Assembly: GCA_030151165.1 (NCBI GenBank)
Contig: JASLEM010000294.1
Coordinates: forward strand, 1 to 24,245
DNA length: 24,245 bases
Reading direction: 5' to 3'
From: Burkholderiaceae bacterium
Lineage (GTDB): Bacteria > Pseudomonadota > Gammaproteobacteria > Burkholderiales > Burkholderiaceae
Position numbers and translations under genes: made by a program. How positions within the stretch are numbered: position 1 is the first letter of the stretch; every line of letters begins with the position of its first letter. The notes beneath the pieces were generated by a model that ran no database searches, was not told the origin of the DNA, and saw only the letters and a program-made list of their open reading frames with translations. Shown in pieces: positions 23,134 to 24,245 of the stretch.

Positions 23134-24214
23134 GGCGCGGCCGGCGCCGAGCAAGGGGATGTCGATCGCCTCGCCGCTGCTCGCGCTCGCGATCACGGTC
23201 GTGGCCGGCATCGTGCTGTTCGCGCTGCTGGGCAAGGATCCGGTGCGCGGGTTGTCGATGTTCTTCGTCGAACCGTTCAAGGGCGCGTACGCGGTCTCCG
23301 AGCTCGCGGTGAAGGCGACGCCGCTGATGCTGATCGGCCTGGGCCTGGCGGTCTGCTATCGCGCGAACGTGTGGAACATCGGCGCCGAAGGGCAGTTCGT
23401 GCTCGGCGCGATCGCGGCGTCGGGGGTCGCGATGATGGCCGGGCCGGACACGAGCCGCTGGATCGTCGCGCCCATCCTCGCGGCCGGCGTGCTGGGCGGG
23501 ATGGCGTGGGCGGCGGTCGTCGCGTTCCTGCGCGATCGCGCGAACGCGAGCGAGATCCTCGTCAGCCTGATGCTGGTCTACGTCGCCGACCAGGTGCTGA
23601 ACTACCTGGTCTACGGCCCGTGGAAGGATCCGGCGGGCTACAACTTCCCGCAGACGATCACCTTCCTCGACGCCACCCGGATCCCGCGCCTGTTCACGGG
23701 CCTGCGCGTGAACATCGGCTTCGTGTTCGCGCTCGTGTCCGTCGTGGCGTTCTGGCTGTTCCAGTTCCGGTCGGCGGCCGGCTTCCAGCTGCAGGTCGGC
23801 GGCCTCGCGCCCGCGGCCGCGCGCTACGCGGGCTTCTCGTCGCGGCGCGCGCTGTGGCTGGCGCTGCTGCTGTCGGGCGGCATGGCGGGCCTGGCCGGCG
23901 CGTTCGAGGTGGCGGGGCCGCTCGGCCAGCTCACGCCCTACGTGCCGGCCGGCTACGGCTTCGCGGCCATCATCGTCGCCTTCGTCGGCCGGCTGCACCC
24001 GGTCGGCATCCTGTTCTCCTCGATCCTGATGAGCCTGTTCTACATCGGCGGCGAGCTCGCGCAGTCGCGCCTGGGCCTGCCCAAGTCGCTCACCGGCGTG
24101 TTCCAGGGCGTGCTGCTGTTCTCGCTGCTCGCGAGCGACACCTTGATCCACTACCGCCTGCGATGGGAGTCGTCGCAAAAGCGCCGCCACGCGGCGGTCG
24201 CGAAGGCCGCGTGA
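23120..24214 (+). CDS. Purine/nucleoside ABC importer permease (YufP-like)
   Basis: This 364-residue inner-membrane permease of the branched-chain amino acid/ribose/nucleoside class has a long N-terminal region and eight or more membrane segments. The family hallmark LGLAVCYRANVWNIGAEGQF (about residues 75-94) is that of YufP/BmpA-linked permeases, as is GYGFAAIIVAFVGRLHPVGI near the C-terminus. It overlaps the ATPase gene by 14 bases and the next permease gene by one base. It should pair with the second permease that begins at 24214. The binding protein of the system is not in the window. Confidence 0.92.
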   Translation: MLKLEARPAPSKGMSIASPLLALAITVVAGIVLFALLGKDPVRGLSMFFVEPFKGAYAVSELAVKATPLMLIGLGLAVCYRANVWNIGAEGQFVLGAIAASGVAMMAGPDTSRWIVAPILAAGVLGGMAWAAVVAFLRDRANASEILVSLMLVYVADQVLNYLVYGPWKDPAGYNFPQTITFLDATRIPRLFTGLRVNIGFVFALVSVVAFWLFQFRSAAGFQLQVGGLAPAAARYAGFSSRRALWLALLLSGGMAGLAGAFEVAGPLGQLTPYVPAGYGFAAIIVAFVGRLHPVGILFSSILMSLFYIGGELAQSRLGLPKSLTGVFQGVLLFSLLASDTLIHYRLRWESSQKRRHAAVAKAA

Positions 24215-24245
24215 TGGACGCCTACGCGCTGCTCATCGCCGCCAC
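24214..24245 (+). CDS. Second permease of the purine ABC importer (3' truncated by window end)
   Basis: Only the first ten codons (MDAYALLIAA) are present. The ATG overlaps the preceding permease stop by one base (TGATG). In YufOPQ-type systems the second permease follows directly, and a short polar N-terminus running into a hydrophobic helix fits. The identity rests on gene order. Confidence 0.6.
   Translation, partial: MDAYALLIAA

Noticed and set aside
1..24245. CRISPR arrays, tRNA/rRNA genes, insertion sequences, prophage or attachment sites
   Set aside because: No regularly spaced repeats, cloverleaf-like segments, transposase or integrase motifs were seen; gene order and base composition are uniform.

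Overview
The window is GC-rich, densely packed bacterial chromosomal DNA. Intergenic gaps are mostly under 120 bp, and start/stop overlaps (ATGA) are frequent. Codon use, the membrane-bound urate oxidase PuuD, and the xdhABC/guaD/BmpA-type transporter arrangement fit a betaproteobacterium, most likely order Burkholderiales. No sequence search was run, so this placement is an inference. I see no rRNA, tRNA, CRISPR array, insertion sequence or phage gene.

Region 1 (1-6617, + strand) reads as one uptake operon. It holds the 3' part of a TonB-dependent outer-membrane receptor, a periplasmic binding protein with a Tat-like signal, a cytoplasmic alkaline-phosphatase-superfamily hydrolase, two short permeases and an ATPase with a TOBE tail. 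The genes from the binding protein onward overlap by 3-25 bases. The simplest model is import of a phosphate ester or phosphonate that is cleaved inside the cell; the substrate is unknown.

Region 2 (6628-11518) is a set of small independent units. On the minus strand are a Nudix-metallo-beta-lactamase fusion and an Lrp/AsnC regulator. The regulator is divergent from an aspartate/glutamate racemase with the Thr/Cys active site. Next come a PadR regulator with a histidine-rich N-terminus (YqjI-like) whose start lies just after a perfect AT-rich palindrome, a VOC-family metalloenzyme probably co-transcribed with it, and osmC on the opposite strand.

Region 3 (11789-24245) is a purine salvage and catabolism locus. 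It encodes a lipoprotein of the purine nucleoside permease (NUP) family, 5-hydroxyisourate hydrolase (uraH) and membrane-bound urate oxidase with a cytochrome c domain (puuD). Converging on these is xdhABC (xanthine dehydrogenase and its insertion factor). Divergent from xdhA is a LysR regulator translationally coupled to guanine deaminase (guaD), then a BmpA/YufOPQ-type transporter (ATPase, first permease and the first codons of the second permease). Together they take purines through guanine, xanthine, urate and 5-hydroxyisourate to OHCU. The OHCU decarboxylase, allantoinase and transporter binding protein are not in the window.
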